From positions 62,001-126,000 of the forward strand of contig CAKPOA010000001.1 of NCBI GenBank assembly GCA_934169575.1: DNA of 64,000 bases, given 5' to 3'. A program made the position numbers and the translations under genes. This stretch comes from an uncultured Clostridia bacterium (GTDB lineage: Bacteria > Bacillota > Clostridia > TANB77 > CAG-508). The notes beneath the pieces are model-generated. The model did not search any database. It saw only the letters and a list, made by a program, of their open reading frames with translations, and had not been told where the DNA came from. This document shows positions 18,615 to 30,402 of this stretch, one piece after another (position 1 is the stretch's first letter; each line of letters begins with the position of its first letter).

Positions 18615-19733
18615 ATGAAATTTGTTTGTTATAAAGACACAATATCAAAAGCTCTTAATTCTGTTGTAAAAGGTATTGCTTCTAAAACAACAATGCCTAT
18701 ACTAGAAGGAATATTAATTCAAACTAATGAAGAAGAAATTAAACTTACAACATATGATTTAGAAATTGGAATTGAATATACATTCAAATGTGATATTAAA
18801 GAACATGGTAGTACAGTTGTTAATGCAACTATGTTTACAGAGATTATTAGAAAATTACCAAATACAGAAATAAATATAAGTGTTAATGAAAATAATTTAT
18901 TGATTATAGAATGTGAAGGAGCATTATATAAACTTGCAACTATGAATCCAGATGAATTTCCGGAATTACCTAAAATTAAAGTTGAAAATTCTATAACTTT
19001 AGAGCAAAGTGCATTAAAAAACATGATTAGAAAAACAATTTTTGCTGTAAGCAATGATGAAAATAAACCAATTTTCACAGGTTGCTTATTTGAAGTTAGA
19101 GATAATAAATTAAATGTTGTTGCAATTGATGGTTTTAGAATGGCATTAAGAATTATAAATTTACCTGTTCCTGTGGAAAACTTTAAAGCTGTAATTCCAG
19201 CAAAAACTTTAAACGAAGTTATAAAAATTGTTTCTGAGTCTTTTGAGGAAATAAAAGTTGGAATTTCAAAAAATCAAGCATTGTTTGAAATGGAAAATTG
19301 CAAATTAGTTACAAGAATTTTAGAAGGTGAATTTTTAAATTATTTATCAGTAATTCCAAGTAATTGGCAAACAAGAGTTAAAGTAAACAGAATGGATTTA
19401 TTAAATAGTTTTGAAAGAATAAGTTTAATATCATCATCAAGTATTGAGAAAGAAAAAAAATATCCTGTAAAAGTTTCAGTTGATATTGGTAAAATGACAA
19501 TATCTTGTACAAACCAAACTGGTGATGCAAAAGAAGAAGTTTTTATTTCAACTGAAGGTCAATACTTAGAAGCAGGTTTTAACCCAAAATATTTCTTAGA
19601 TTGTTTAAAATCAATTGATGATGAGGAAGTATTTATTGAGTTTGGAAGTAATATTTCACCATGTATAATAAAACCTGTGGAAAACTCAGATTATGTTTAT
19701 ATGATTTTACCAATAAGATTAAAAAATGAGTAG
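18615..19733 (+). CDS. dnaN: DNA polymerase III sliding clamp (beta subunit)
   Basis: Ring-shaped processivity clamp. The 372 residues show the three-fold domain pattern: an N-terminal start (MKFVCYKDTISKALN), a central AIDGFRMALR motif, and the C-terminal YMILPIRL that forms part of the partner-binding pocket. It follows dnaA across oriC part 2. Confidence 0.96.
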   Translation: MKFVCYKDTISKALNSVVKGIASKTTMPILEGILIQTNEEEIKLTTYDLEIGIEYTFKCDIKEHGSTVVNATMFTEIIRKLPNTEINISVNENNLLIIECEGALYKLATMNPDEFPELPKIKVENSITLEQSALKNMIRKTIFAVSNDENKPIFTGCLFEVRDNKLNVVAIDGFRMALRIINLPVPVENFKAVIPAKTLNEVIKIVSESFEEIKVGISKNQALFEMENCKLVTRILEGEFLNYLSVIPSNWQTRVKVNRMDLLNSFERISLISSSSIEKEKKYPVKVSVDIGKMTISCTNQTGDAKEEVFISTEGQYLEAGFNPKYFLDCLKSIDDEEVFIEFGSNISPCIIKPVENSDYVYMILPIRLKNE

Positions 19734-19741
19734 AAAAAAAT

Positions 19742-19770
19742 AAAGGTAAGAGTAAAATGCTCTTACCTTT
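19742..19770 (+). terminator. Hairpin after dnaN
   Basis: Perfect 11-bp stem AAAGGTAAGAG/CTCTTACCTTT. There is no clear T-run downstream, so termination strength is uncertain. Confidence 0.5.
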
Positions 19771-19918
19771 ATCCACAAAATGTGAAAAAACTGTGGATAA
19801 ATTTGTGTCAGAACTTAAAATTTTAAAAATTATTTTTAGTAAAAATAAAATTAATTAATAAAAAAATAAATAATAAAAAAGAAATTTGAAAAATAAATAA
19901 TAAAAAATAATTAAAATT

Positions 19919-20590
19919 AATAAAAAAAACAAATACAAAAAAATCAAAAAAAAATCGAAAAAAATCGAAAAAAAAAGATTAAACGAGAAAATAAGAGATT
20001 TTTATATAAATTCGACCGATTTTGAACTATAATTTGGCGCAATCGCCTGAGAAAATTTTTTTTGACGAATTTTAAAATTAGAAAATTAAAGAAAATATAT
20101 AAAAAAATTTGAAATAAAAATTTTAAAATTAAAAATAATAAAAAAATAAATTAAAAAATAAATAATAAAAATTAATAAAAAAAATAAATACAAAAAAAAT
20201 TGAAAAAAATCGAAAAAAATCGAAAAAAAAAGATTAAGCGAGAAAATAAGAGATTTTTATATAAAAATAACTAATTTTAAGCTATAATCGGCTGTAATCG
20301 ACCAAAAAAATTTTTTAAGATTAATTTTAGATTAGAAAAATACATTAAGTAAACATAAAATTGAAAAGAAAATGTTTTAATAAAAAAATACCATGTGCGA
20401 AAATCAAAAATAAGCGATTTTTTTAATCTAAGTAATATAAATAATTAATAAAAAAACATATTAATTTATAAAAAAAATAGAAAAAATCGAAAAAAATCGA
20501 AAAAAAAAGATTTAGAGAGAAAACGAGAGATTTTTATATAAATTTGACTTATTTTGAACTATAACTGGCTGTAATCGCCTGTAAAAAATC
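19919..20590. repeat. Three copies of a ~140-bp repeat between dnaN and recF
   Basis: The 882-bp gap has no gene. Copies lie at about 19919-20060, 20170-20310 and 20445-20590. Each has poly-A/T with tandem AAAAAAATCG units, then AAAGATT(A/T)(A/G)-(A/C)GAGA, AAGAGATTTTTATATAAA (ACGAG variant in copy 3), an AACTATAA or GCTATAA stretch, and a GGC(T/G)-rich CAATCG/TAATCG core. The cores tend to be self-complementary (GGCG...CGCC in copy 1, GGC...GCC in copy 3). The function is unknown; it may bear on origin structure or encode small RNAs. Confidence 0.75.
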
Positions 20591-20615
20591 ATAATCAAAA
20601 ATAAATTTTAAACAG

Positions 20616-21707
20616 ATGGTGGATAATATGTGGATAAAAGAAATAAAAATTAATAATTTTAGAAATTATAATAATGAAAAAATTAAATTAAATAAAAATA
20701 TAAATATTTTTTATGGAGAAAATGCACAAGGAAAAACTAATATAATAGAAGCAATTTTTTTAAGTAGTATTGGAAAATCTTTTAGAACAAGTAAAGATAA
20801 AGAATTAATTAAATTTGGAGAAAAAAATTGCAATGTTGAAATTAATTATGAAAAATCTGATAGAAATGGAAAAATAAAAATAAATATTGAAAATAAAAAA
20901 AATATTTTTATTAATGAAATTAAAATAAAAAAATTAAGTGAATTATTAGGAAATATTAATATTGTAATTTTTACTCCAGATGATATTAATATTTTAAAAG
21001 GTGGACCTCAAAATAGGAGAAAATTTTTAGATGTTATGATTAGCCAGTTAAGACCAAAATATATGTACTTATATAATATGCATTTAAAAACAATAGAAGA
21101 AAGAAATTCATTTTTAAAAAAATCGGATAAAATTAATTATGATTTATTAGATATTTATGATGAAAAATTAGCAGAATATGGACATCAAATATATTTATAT
21201 AGAAAAGAATTTATAGAAAAAATAAAAAATAAAATAAAAAATATACATTATAATATTACAGGTGAAAAAGAGAAAATTGAAATTAAATATATTTCAGATT
21301 GTGCAGAGGAAGAAAAATATTTAGATTTATTAAAAGAAAAAAGAAAAATGGATTTACTTAAAGGTTATACATCTAAAGGGATTCATAGAGATGATTTAAA
21401 TATTTATTTAAATAATTTATTAGTTAATATTTATGGATCTCAAGGACAACATAGAACTGCTATTTTATCACTTAAACTTGCAGAGTTGCAGGTTATTTAT
21501 GATGAAATTGGAGAAAATCCTATTTTATTATTAGATGATTTTATGTCAGAACTTGATGAAAGTAGGAGAGTTAGATTTTTAGAAAATTTAAAAGATACAC
21601 AGGTTATAATTACTTGTACAGATAAATTTGATTTAGAAAATGTTGATTATACATTATTTAATGTTAAAAATGGAGAAATAAATAAAAATTTTAATAAAAA
21701 TATTTGA
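20616..21707 (+). CDS. recF: DNA replication and repair protein RecF
   Basis: SMC-like ATPase that helps load RecA at gaps. The 363 residues have Walker A GENAQGKTNI (about 35-44), the signature YGSQGQHRTAIL, and Walker B PILLLDDFMSELD. The start used is GTG/ATG near 20616-20628: MWIKEIKINNFRNY at 20628 is the typical RecF N-terminus, so the first four residues may not be translated. The stop overlaps a TTGACA -35 for gyrB. Confidence 0.95.
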   Translation: MVDNMWIKEIKINNFRNYNNEKIKLNKNINIFYGENAQGKTNIIEAIFLSSIGKSFRTSKDKELIKFGEKNCNVEINYEKSDRNGKIKINIENKKNIFINEIKIKKLSELLGNINIVIFTPDDINILKGGPQNRRKFLDVMISQLRPKYMYLYNMHLKTIEERNSFLKKSDKINYDLLDIYDEKLAEYGHQIYLYRKEFIEKIKNKIKNIHYNITGEKEKIEIKYISDCAEEEKYLDLLKEKRKMDLLKGYTSKGIHRDDLNIYLNNLLVNIYGSQGQHRTAILSLKLAELQVIYDEIGENPILLLDDFMSELDESRRVRFLENLKDTQVIITCTDKFDLENVDYTLFNVKNGEINKNFNKNI

Positions 21708-21732
21708 CAAATTAAAAAAAAATAATTATTAT
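21704..21732 (+). promoter_or_regulatory. Probable gyrB promoter
   Basis: TTGACA at 21704-21709 and TATTAT at 21727-21732 with a 17-bp spacer. The -35 overlaps the recF stop codon. Confidence 0.55.
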
Positions 21733-21736
21733 ATAA

Positions 21737-23701
<1,965 letters not shown>

Positions 23702-23706
23702 TATTT

Positions 23707-23740
23707 AATGACAGGAAAATAAAATTTTCCTGTCATTAAT
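23707..23740 (+). terminator. gyrB terminator
   Basis: 14-bp stem AATGACAGGAAAAT/ATTTTCCTGTCATT, just after the gyrB stop, followed by an AT-rich tract. Confidence 0.7.
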
Positions 23741-23814
23741 TGTAAATTTAATAATAATTTTTACGTAAAAATTATTAATTTAAAAATTGATATAACAATT
23801 AATAAATATTTTAA

Positions 23815-24110
23815 ATATTAAATTTAATTAATTATTAAAATAAAATAAATAATTAAATAATTATTAAAATAAATAATAAAATAAATAATTAAATAAATTA
23901 TTAAAATAAATAATAAAATAAATAATTAAATAAATAATTAAATAAATTATTAAAATAAATAATTAAATAAGTTATTAAAATAAATAATTAAATAAATTAT
24001 TAAAATAAATAATTAAATAAATTATTAAAAATTAAATAACTTAATTAATTAAAAATTAAATAAATTTAATATTTAGTAATAATTTTTTATTTAATTATTA
24101 TTAACTTTAC
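23815..24110. repeat. Low-complexity AT tandem repeat
   Basis: About 300 bp made almost wholly of AAATAATTAAATAAATTATT-like units of 17-22 bp with no G or C for long stretches. It fills most of the 555-bp gap between gyrB and the second VirB4 cluster. No gene seen. Similar tracts lie at 24820-25000 and 59945-60090. Confidence 0.8.
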
Positions 24111-24256
24111 AATATTATTATGACCAAAATAAAAAAATATATACAAAAATTAAAAAAAAACTTGACTTTTTCATTTTTTATGATAATATATATGTATTAT
24201 TTTATTCTAAAATCCGTTTAAATCAAAAATAGAGTTAATTTTCTGGTTAATATTAT

Positions 24257-24820
24257 ATGAAAAAAATTGATTTTAATGTTCAAGATTGGTTAGAAATTGA
24301 AAATATTTTAAATAATGGAATAATTAAATTTAAAAATAAAAAATATATAAAAATAATAAAAATTATTCCAATAAATTATAATTTAAAATCTGATTTTGAA
24401 AAACAAAGTATTTTAAATTCTTATAAAATTTTTTTAAAAACATGCAATTTTAATATTCAAATTTTAATTCAAACAAATAAAGAAAATTTACAAAAAAATA
24501 TAAATAATATTAAAAATAATTTGAAAAAGGAAAATAAAAATTTTTTAAATATTATTGGAAATAATTATATTGAATTAATTAATAAATTAAATTCAAATAA
24601 AAAATCCTCAACAAAAGATTTTTATTTAATTATTTCAAATATTCAAGAAAAGGAAAAAATTAATGAAGATATTATTATTGAAGAATTAAATGAAAAATAT
24701 TTAAAAATTAAAGAATGTCTTTCAAGATGCGGAAATTCGGTAATTAATATAAATAATAAAAATGAAGTTATTAATATTTTATTTTCTTTTTTAAATTCAA
24801 GAATGTATTTTTTGCAATAA
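24257..24820 (+). CDS. VirB4 N-terminal-like protein (second split pair)
   Basis: A 187-residue protein with no P-loop or membrane segment. The IKIIPINYNLKSDFEKQ and FYLIIS stretches match the spacing seen in the N-terminal part of VirB4 proteins and in the 3474-4715 gene (IMIIKCQGINYDL, YYVIISFYP). It precedes a VirB4-type ATPase lacking this part, so I infer a split VirB4. Strongly Asn/Lys/Ile-rich, so homology is hard to judge by eye. Confidence 0.5.
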   Translation: MKKIDFNVQDWLEIENILNNGIIKFKNKKYIKIIKIIPINYNLKSDFEKQSILNSYKIFLKTCNFNIQILIQTNKENLQKNINNIKNNLKKENKNFLNIIGNNYIELINKLNSNKKSSTKDFYLIISNIQEKEKINEDIIIEELNEKYLKIKECLSRCGNSVININNKNEVINILFSFLNSRMYFLQ

Positions 24821-25000
24821 AAAATAAAATAAATAAAAAATAATTTAATTAAGAAAATAAAATAAATAAAAAATAATTTAATTAAGAAAATAAAATAAAT
24901 AAAAAATAATTTAATTAAAAAAATAAAAAATAATTTAATTAAAAAAATAAAATTAATTAAAATAATAAATTAAATGAAAAATATAAAAAATAAATAACAA
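24820..25000. repeat. Tandem AATTTAATTAA-type repeat
   Basis: Three to four near-identical units, each about 40 bp (AAAATAAATAAAAAATAATT plus TTAATTAAG), between the two halves of the second VirB4 pair. No gene. Confidence 0.75.
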
Positions 25001-25023
25001 AAAATGTAAAGGAGAAAAATAAA

Positions 25024-26865
25024 ATAGAAAAAAATAAAATATTAAAAAAATTATTTAAAAATAAAAAAATTAATTCAGAAAATTTTTATTCAGGAGCATT
25101 TAGAGATAAAGATTTAATTTCGCCATCATATATTAATATGCAAAATCCAAAATATATTGAAATTGATAATATGTTTTACTCAGGTTTAATTGTTGTAAAT
25201 TATTATAGAGAACAAGAAGATTTAATTTTAAAATCATTAATTGAAACAAATATTAATATGAATATATCTATGTTTTATGAAAAGCAAAATCAATATTCTA
25301 CTATAAAAGATTTAACATACCATATAGGAAATGTTGGAGTTGATATTCAATCAAGTAATCAAAATAGACAAGATATTGATATTGCTGTTTACACATATAA
25401 TGATGCAAAATATATAAGAAAAGAAATGCAAGTAAATAATGAGGATTTATATTTTTTATATATTTATATAAATATTTATTCTGATAATGTAAAAGAAATT
25501 GAATATTCATTAAATAAGATTGAGGGAATCATGCAGAGTAAAGGTTTAATTACTAAAAGGGCATTTTTTAGACAGGAACAGGTTTTTAGAGCTTGCTTGC
25601 CTTTTATGGAAAATAGTATTGATATAAAAAAATCTGCTAAAAGAAATATTTTAACTTCTGGTTTGCTTTCAACATATCCATTTATTTCAAGTTCGATTTT
25701 TGATGAAAATGGGATTTTTATTGGACAAAATGTTTATAACAATTCTTTAATTTTTGTTGATAGATACAATACTAATAAATATAAAAATGCAAATATGTGT
25801 ATTTTTGGAACTAGTGGTGCTGGTAAATCTTTTTATACAAAATTGTTAATTCTAAGATATAGACTGCTTGGAATTGAACAATATGTAATTGATCCAGAGA
25901 GGGAATATTCTACAATTTGCAAGAATTTGGAAGGGACAGAAATTAAGATTGGACCATCTTCTAATACATATGTTAATATAATGGAAATAAGAAAAGAGAG
26001 TTTAGAAGATGGGGAAAATGGATATTTAGCTACAAAGATTGGAAAATTAATTGGATTTTTTAATTTGATTTTTGGAGAATTAAATGAAGTTGAAAAAGCT
26101 TTATTAGAAGAAAAATTAATTGAAACTTATAATTTAAAAGGTATTAATTTTGATGATAATAGTTTATTTATTTTTTCAAAAAATAAAAATAAAAAGAATG
26201 TAAAAAAATTTAAATCAAGTAAAGACATGCCTTTACTTGAGGATTTATATAATATTTTTGAAAAAGATAAAAGAACTCAAAAATTTAAAATTAAATTAAT
26301 TCCTTTTGTAAAAGGTTCTTTAAAATTTTTTAATAATTATACAAATATAAAAATATCTAATAAATTAATTGTTGCAGATGTTTATGAATTAGGTGAAGAT
26401 AATTTAAAATATGGGATGTGGCTTTTTATTGATTTATTTTGGGATTTAATTAAAATAAACAGAAAAAATAAAAAAGCAATTTATATGGATGAAATTTGGA
26501 GATTAATAGGTGTTACTTCAAATAAAGATGTTGCATCATTTATTTATAAAATATTTAAAACTATTAGAAAATATGGTGGTAGTGGTGTTGCTATAACTCA
26601 AGATATTTCAGATTTATTTAGTTTAGAAAATGGAACCTATGGTAAAAGTATTTTAAATAATTCAAGTATTAAAACATTTTTTTCTTTGGAAGAAGAAAAT
26701 ATAAGAATTTTATCAGAAAATATTAATTTATCTGATAAAGAAAAAATAGAAATTAAAACTTTGAAAAGAGGAGAATGCTTGATGATGGTAGGAGATGATC
26801 ATATTTTGGTAAAAATCGAGGCATCTGAAAAAGAGAAAGAATTAATTGAAGAAAAAAATAAATAA
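25024..26865 (+). CDS. VirB4-type ATPase (second copy), apparent ATA start
   Basis: P-loop ATPase with Walker A FGTSGAGKSFYTK, then VIDPEREYSTI, Walker B AIYMDEIWRL and SGVAITQDISD, all as in VirB4/TraE ATPases. The first ATG is at 25138, but coding-like sequence in frame extends 38 codons further to ATA 25024. This codon is placed 9 nt after AAGGAG, while no such site precedes 25138. The extended N-terminus (FYSGAFRDKDLISPSYI) resembles the start of VirB4 ATPase domains. Length is 613 residues with the extension. Ends 11 nt before the next gene. Second split VirB4 in the window. Confidence 0.82.
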   Translation: MEKNKILKKLFKNKKINSENFYSGAFRDKDLISPSYINMQNPKYIEIDNMFYSGLIVVNYYREQEDLILKSLIETNINMNISMFYEKQNQYSTIKDLTYHIGNVGVDIQSSNQNRQDIDIAVYTYNDAKYIRKEMQVNNEDLYFLYIYINIYSDNVKEIEYSLNKIEGIMQSKGLITKRAFFRQEQVFRACLPFMENSIDIKKSAKRNILTSGLLSTYPFISSSIFDENGIFIGQNVYNNSLIFVDRYNTNKYKNANMCIFGTSGAGKSFYTKLLILRYRLLGIEQYVIDPEREYSTICKNLEGTEIKIGPSSNTYVNIMEIRKESLEDGENGYLATKIGKLIGFFNLIFGELNEVEKALLEEKLIETYNLKGINFDDNSLFIFSKNKNKKNVKKFKSSKDMPLLEDLYNIFEKDKRTQKFKIKLIPFVKGSLKFFNNYTNIKISNKLIVADVYELGEDNLKYGMWLFIDLFWDLIKINRKNKKAIYMDEIWRLIGVTSNKDVASFIYKIFKTIRKYGGSGVAITQDISDLFSLENGTYGKSILNNSSIKTFFSLEEENIRILSENINLSDKEKIEIKTLKRGECLMMVGDDHILVKIEASEKEKELIEEKNK

Positions 26866-26876
26866 TAGGAGGGAAA

Positions 26877-27593
26877 ATGGAGATTAATTTAGAGAATAAT
26901 ATTTTGCAAGAAAATAAATTAGAAAAAGAACAAAATAAATTTTTAGATTCGGCACTTGGAAGTGCGATTAATAATGGTATTGATATTGGAATTAGATGTT
27001 TATTACCAGATTATGCAGAAAACTTTGTTATTGATTTAAAAAATAATTTATTAAATTATGGTTTGAAAGATGGGATTTCTCAAACTATAAAAAATGTTAT
27101 TGAAACTGGAAAAAGCATGATTGGTATTTTTAATGGAAAATTTGAAAATGTTAATCAAATAAATAATGTTGTTAAAAATGGAGGAATTATAGATTCTGTT
27201 TCAGGATTGCTTGATGATGTTTTATATAAATTAAAATCAGCTGGAAAGATTAATTCTAGTGTTTTGGGAGTTATTAGGAGTGGAAAAAATGCAATTTTAA
27301 GTAATGTTGAAAAAAATATTCAATCTACTTTAGATAAACAAATTACTAGTTCAGAATATTTAAATAAGTATATTGGAAATTGGAAAGAATATTTTAAAGA
27401 AAAAAATTTTGATGGAATGGAAAAAGAGATTAATAAAATTAAAAGGGAATTAAAAAATATGGTTCCAATAGAAAATACAATTATTTCTGCTAGAAATATA
27501 GAAATGTTGCATTCTTTAATAAAGAATAAAGGGAAGAATTTTGAACTTTCTAATGAAGAATTGGAGTTGGCAAATAAACTTTGTTTGAATTAG
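26877..27593 (+). CDS. Unknown protein coupled to the second VirB4
   Basis: A 238-residue protein that I do not recognise. It follows the VirB4 ATPase by 11 nt with AGGAGGG as ribosome site, so it is surely co-translated. No signal peptide or clear transmembrane helix. The sequence is largely predicted helical, with two weakly hydrophobic Gly-rich stretches (SALGSAINNGIDIGIRC and GIIDSVSGLLDDVLYK). It may be a cytoplasmic factor of the type IV-like machine. That role rests on context only. Confidence 0.6.
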   Translation: MEINLENNILQENKLEKEQNKFLDSALGSAINNGIDIGIRCLLPDYAENFVIDLKNNLLNYGLKDGISQTIKNVIETGKSMIGIFNGKFENVNQINNVVKNGGIIDSVSGLLDDVLYKLKSAGKINSSVLGVIRSGKNAILSNVEKNIQSTLDKQITSSEYLNKYIGNWKEYFKEKNFDGMEKEINKIKRELKNMVPIENTIISARNIEMLHSLIKNKGKNFELSNEELELANKLCLN

Positions 27594-27806
27594 TTATTGG
27601 TAATCCTTAAAATGATTTAAATTTAAATATATGTATGAAATTTCGTGTTACTACTATGGTTTGAATTAATTTTTTCATGAGAAAGTAGTTGGAATATAAG
27701 TTTAGCATCATATATCTCGGCTTATTACAAAATTTAATAAATTTTATTGAATTATATTATATATTAGTTTAAAATATATATAAGTAATTATTGAAAGGAT
27801 GAGAAA

Positions 27807-28268
27807 ATGAATAAATATATGAAAATTGCAAAATTAAATGCAGAAGATGGAATATCAAAAAAGGAAGGAGGACCTTTTGGAGCTGTTATTATAAATAAAA
27901 ATGGTGAGATAATTGCAAATGGGAATAATAAGGTATTAAAAAATAATGACCCAACTGCACATGCAGAAATTGTGGCGATTAGGACTGCTTGTGAAAAATT
28001 AAATACATATGATTTGTCAGGATGTATTTTATATACATCTTGTGAGCCATGTCCTATGTGTTTATCTGCTATAATTTGGGCAAATATTAAAGAGGTTTAT
28101 TATGGTTGTAAAAAAGAAGATGCCGGAAAAATAGGATTTAGAGATGATATTATTTATGAATATTTAAAAGGAAAGAACAAAGATTTAATACATTTAATAA
28201 ATTTGAATAGAAATGATTGTATTGAAACATTTGAAAAATATAAAAATGATAATGGAATTATTTATTGA
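27807..28268 (+). CDS. guaD: Guanine deaminase (cytidine-deaminase fold)
   Basis: Zinc enzyme converting guanine to xanthine. The 153 residues carry the zinc-binding HAE in DPTAHAEIVAIR and PCxxC in SCEPCPMCLSAIIW, and the N-terminal EGGPFGAVI typical of Bacillus-type GuaD. Length matches. The 213-bp upstream gap contains a possible TACTAC/GTAGT hairpin but no purine-riboswitch core that I can identify. Confidence 0.85.
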   Translation: MNKYMKIAKLNAEDGISKKEGGPFGAVIINKNGEIIANGNNKVLKNNDPTAHAEIVAIRTACEKLNTYDLSGCILYTSCEPCPMCLSAIIWANIKEVYYGCKKEDAGKIGFRDDIIYEYLKGKNKDLIHLINLNRNDCIETFEKYKNDNGIIY

Positions 28269-28435
28269 TATATAAGAAAATGTAATAATTTACATCAATA
28301 TAATTAATTTTACTAATTGATTTAATTGTGTTATACTATAATTTTTAAAGCAAATGCTAATCTTTAAAAAATGCGAAAAAGCAGAAAGGAATTCCTTATG
28401 AGAATGAGTGACATTATGGAAAAAAAGGAGAATTA

Positions 28436-29920
28436 ATGAAAGAAAAAATATTATTAGATACCAATATGATGATTTATATTTTAGATGATCATGTTCTAGA
28501 TGAACAAATATCCAAATTAACTAAAATATTATATGACTCTGATAAATATATGATTGCAATACACCCTAAAACGTTAGAAGAAGCTAACAAAATAAAAAAA
28601 GAAGAACGAAAATCTATATTTATGTCTAAATTAAAAGTTTATAATATAATAGATAATCCACCTAAAATGCCAGAAGAATTTAATAATTTAGCTGGATGTA
28701 AAAATGAGAATGATAAAATAGACAATGAAATGCTGTATGCTGTAAGAAAAAATTGTGTTAGATATTTTATTACAAATGACAAAAAACTTTTAAGAAAAGC
28801 AGCAATTTTAGGGTTAGATAATAGAGTATTGTCTATCAATAAAGCTTTAGAAAAGTTCAAAAAAGAAGAACAGGTTATTATACATACGCCTGAGTTTATT
28901 AAACCAGAATATCTATATAATATGGATTTAGAAGATGATTTTTTCACTACTTTGCGCAGAGATTATTTAGGGTTCGACAAATGGTTTAAAAGTAAACAAT
29001 TAAAAGGCGAAAAGGCGTATGTTACTACTACAAAGGAAAATAAAATCACATCATTTTTAATGTTAAAAGAAGAAGATGAACATGAAAATTATTCTTCATT
29101 TGATAACCCATTTAAACCAGGAAGACGAATTAAAGTTTCAACTTTCAAAGTATCAGATACTGGGAAGAAAATTGGAGAGTGTTTTATAAAAATAATGGTG
29201 AATGAGGCTATTAGAAAAAATATTGATGAAATATATGTTACAACTTTTGAAAGTCAAGAAGCACTAATTTATTTACTAGAACAATATGGATTTAAATTAT
29301 TTACGCACAAAAAAACTACTAAAAGTGATGGAACAATTGAAAAGGAAGCAATTTATGTAAAAAATCTTAAAGATAAAACTCAATATCCATATGTGCAACT
29401 AAAAGAACAAGGAATTTTCATTTGCCCAGTCATACCTAAATATCATAAACTATTATTTGAAGATGCAGAAAAAGAATACCAGATAAGTATTGATGATACA
29501 CAAGGGAAAAATACTTCTGCAAATGCTATAAAAAAGGCATTCATTTCAAATTCAAAAATAAAGATGATTAATCCTGGAGATATATTATTGTTTTATGCTT
29601 CTCACGATAAAAAAGCCATAACCACATTGGGAATTGTAGAAACAACATGGAATAAATTTGAATCTCAAGAAGAAATTTTTAATATAGTAAGAAAAAGAAC
29701 AGCTTATGAAGAAGAAGAATTAAAAGAGGTGACGACTCTAGACAGTTTAGTTATAATGTTTAAACATTTTATAACATTTCAAAAACCAATTACGTATGAG
29801 TTTTTATTAAATAATAATATTATTAATGGCTATATTCAAGCACCGACAAGTATAAAAAAAGAAAATTTAGAAAAAATAATAATAGAAGGAAAAGCTCAAA
29901 ATATGATTGAAATACTGTAA
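28436..29920 (+). CDS. PIN-GNAT-PUA-like multidomain protein
   Basis: A 494-residue fusion of three modules. Residues 1-145 are a PIN ribonuclease domain with the acidic residues of LLDTNMM, EEANK, NDKIDNE and ITNDKKL. About 160-310 resemble a GNAT acetyltransferase (KKIGECFIKIMVNEAI, EQYGFKLF). About 330-490 resemble an EVE/ASCH PUA-like fold (INPGDILLFYASHDKKA). It stands upstream of a frameshifted XRE regulator and an ASCH gene. This context and the PIN nuclease suggest a toxin or defence role, which is inference. Confidence 0.7.
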   Translation: MKEKILLDTNMMIYILDDHVLDEQISKLTKILYDSDKYMIAIHPKTLEEANKIKKEERKSIFMSKLKVYNIIDNPPKMPEEFNNLAGCKNENDKIDNEMLYAVRKNCVRYFITNDKKLLRKAAILGLDNRVLSINKALEKFKKEEQVIIHTPEFIKPEYLYNMDLEDDFFTTLRRDYLGFDKWFKSKQLKGEKAYVTTTKENKITSFLMLKEEDEHENYSSFDNPFKPGRRIKVSTFKVSDTGKKIGECFIKIMVNEAIRKNIDEIYVTTFESQEALIYLLEQYGFKLFTHKKTTKSDGTIEKEAIYVKNLKDKTQYPYVQLKEQGIFICPVIPKYHKLLFEDAEKEYQISIDDTQGKNTSANAIKKAFISNSKIKMINPGDILLFYASHDKKAITTLGIVETTWNKFESQEEIFNIVRKRTAYEEEELKEVTTLDSLVIMFKHFITFQKPITYEFLLNNNIINGYIQAPTSIKKENLEKIIIEGKAQNMIEIL

Positions 29921-29950
29921 AGGATACACAATAAAGTGTATCCTTTTTTT
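29919..29950 (+). terminator. Terminator after the PIN-GNAT gene
   Basis: 11-bp stem AAAGGATACAC/GTGTATCCTTT followed by seven T's. Confidence 0.85.
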
Positions 29951-30037
29951 GCGTAAAAGTATTTACAATAAAGCATTTATTATATATAATATTAATAAAT
30001 ATGCTAATAAGCAGGTTTGTTAAATTAAGGAGAAAAG

Positions 30038-30399
30038 ATGAATAAGAAATTTGGAGAATTAGTAAAGGAATATATGCTAAGAGCTTGAAAAAATTATGTG
30101 ATGAAATAAGAATATCTACTGCTTATTTATCAGACACAGAAAACGGAAACAGGTTTCCATCTAAAGAAAAGCTAGATGAATTTATAAAAGCATTTAACTT
30201 AAAAGATGATGAAGAGGATAGATTTTATGATCTTTTGTCAAGAGAAAGTCCAAATAAATATAAAGTCTCTGAAGATATAGCAGAATATATAATGAAGAAG
30301 GAGTTTTTACGAAATTTTATTAGGATAGCAAAAGATAAAAAATTAGACAATTTGTATTGTAAGAGTAAGATAAAAGAATTGGAAAGTGAGAGTGAGTAA
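30038..30399 (+). pseudogene. XRE-type helix-turn-helix regulator with a -1 frameshift
   Basis: The ATG at 30038 with AAGGAG starts MNKKFGELVKEYMLRA, then a stop. The rest of an XRE repressor (LKKLCDEI, ISTAYLSDTENGNR, a helix-turn-helix) is in another frame from TTG 30085. The two parts fit one protein if one T is missing near 30084-30086, with a few residues possibly lost. The carboxy-terminal 60 residues are charged. No CGG is involved here, so this is an ordinary break. It is upstream of, and nearly abuts, the ASCH gene. Confidence 0.7.
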
Positions 30400-30402
30400 A
30401 TT

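Noticed and set aside
19919..20590. CRISPR array
   Set aside because: There are only three long, imperfect copies about 260 bp apart, without short uniform spacers, and no cas genes are present.
27594..27806. Purine riboswitch upstream of guaD
   Set aside because: I could not find the conserved joining-region and loop bases; only a weak TACTAC/GTAGT pairing is present.
30038..30399. Fourth case of CGG-linked shift
   Set aside because: The XRE gene break is a -1 type change at GCTTGAAAA with no CGG nearby, in a decaying accessory region.
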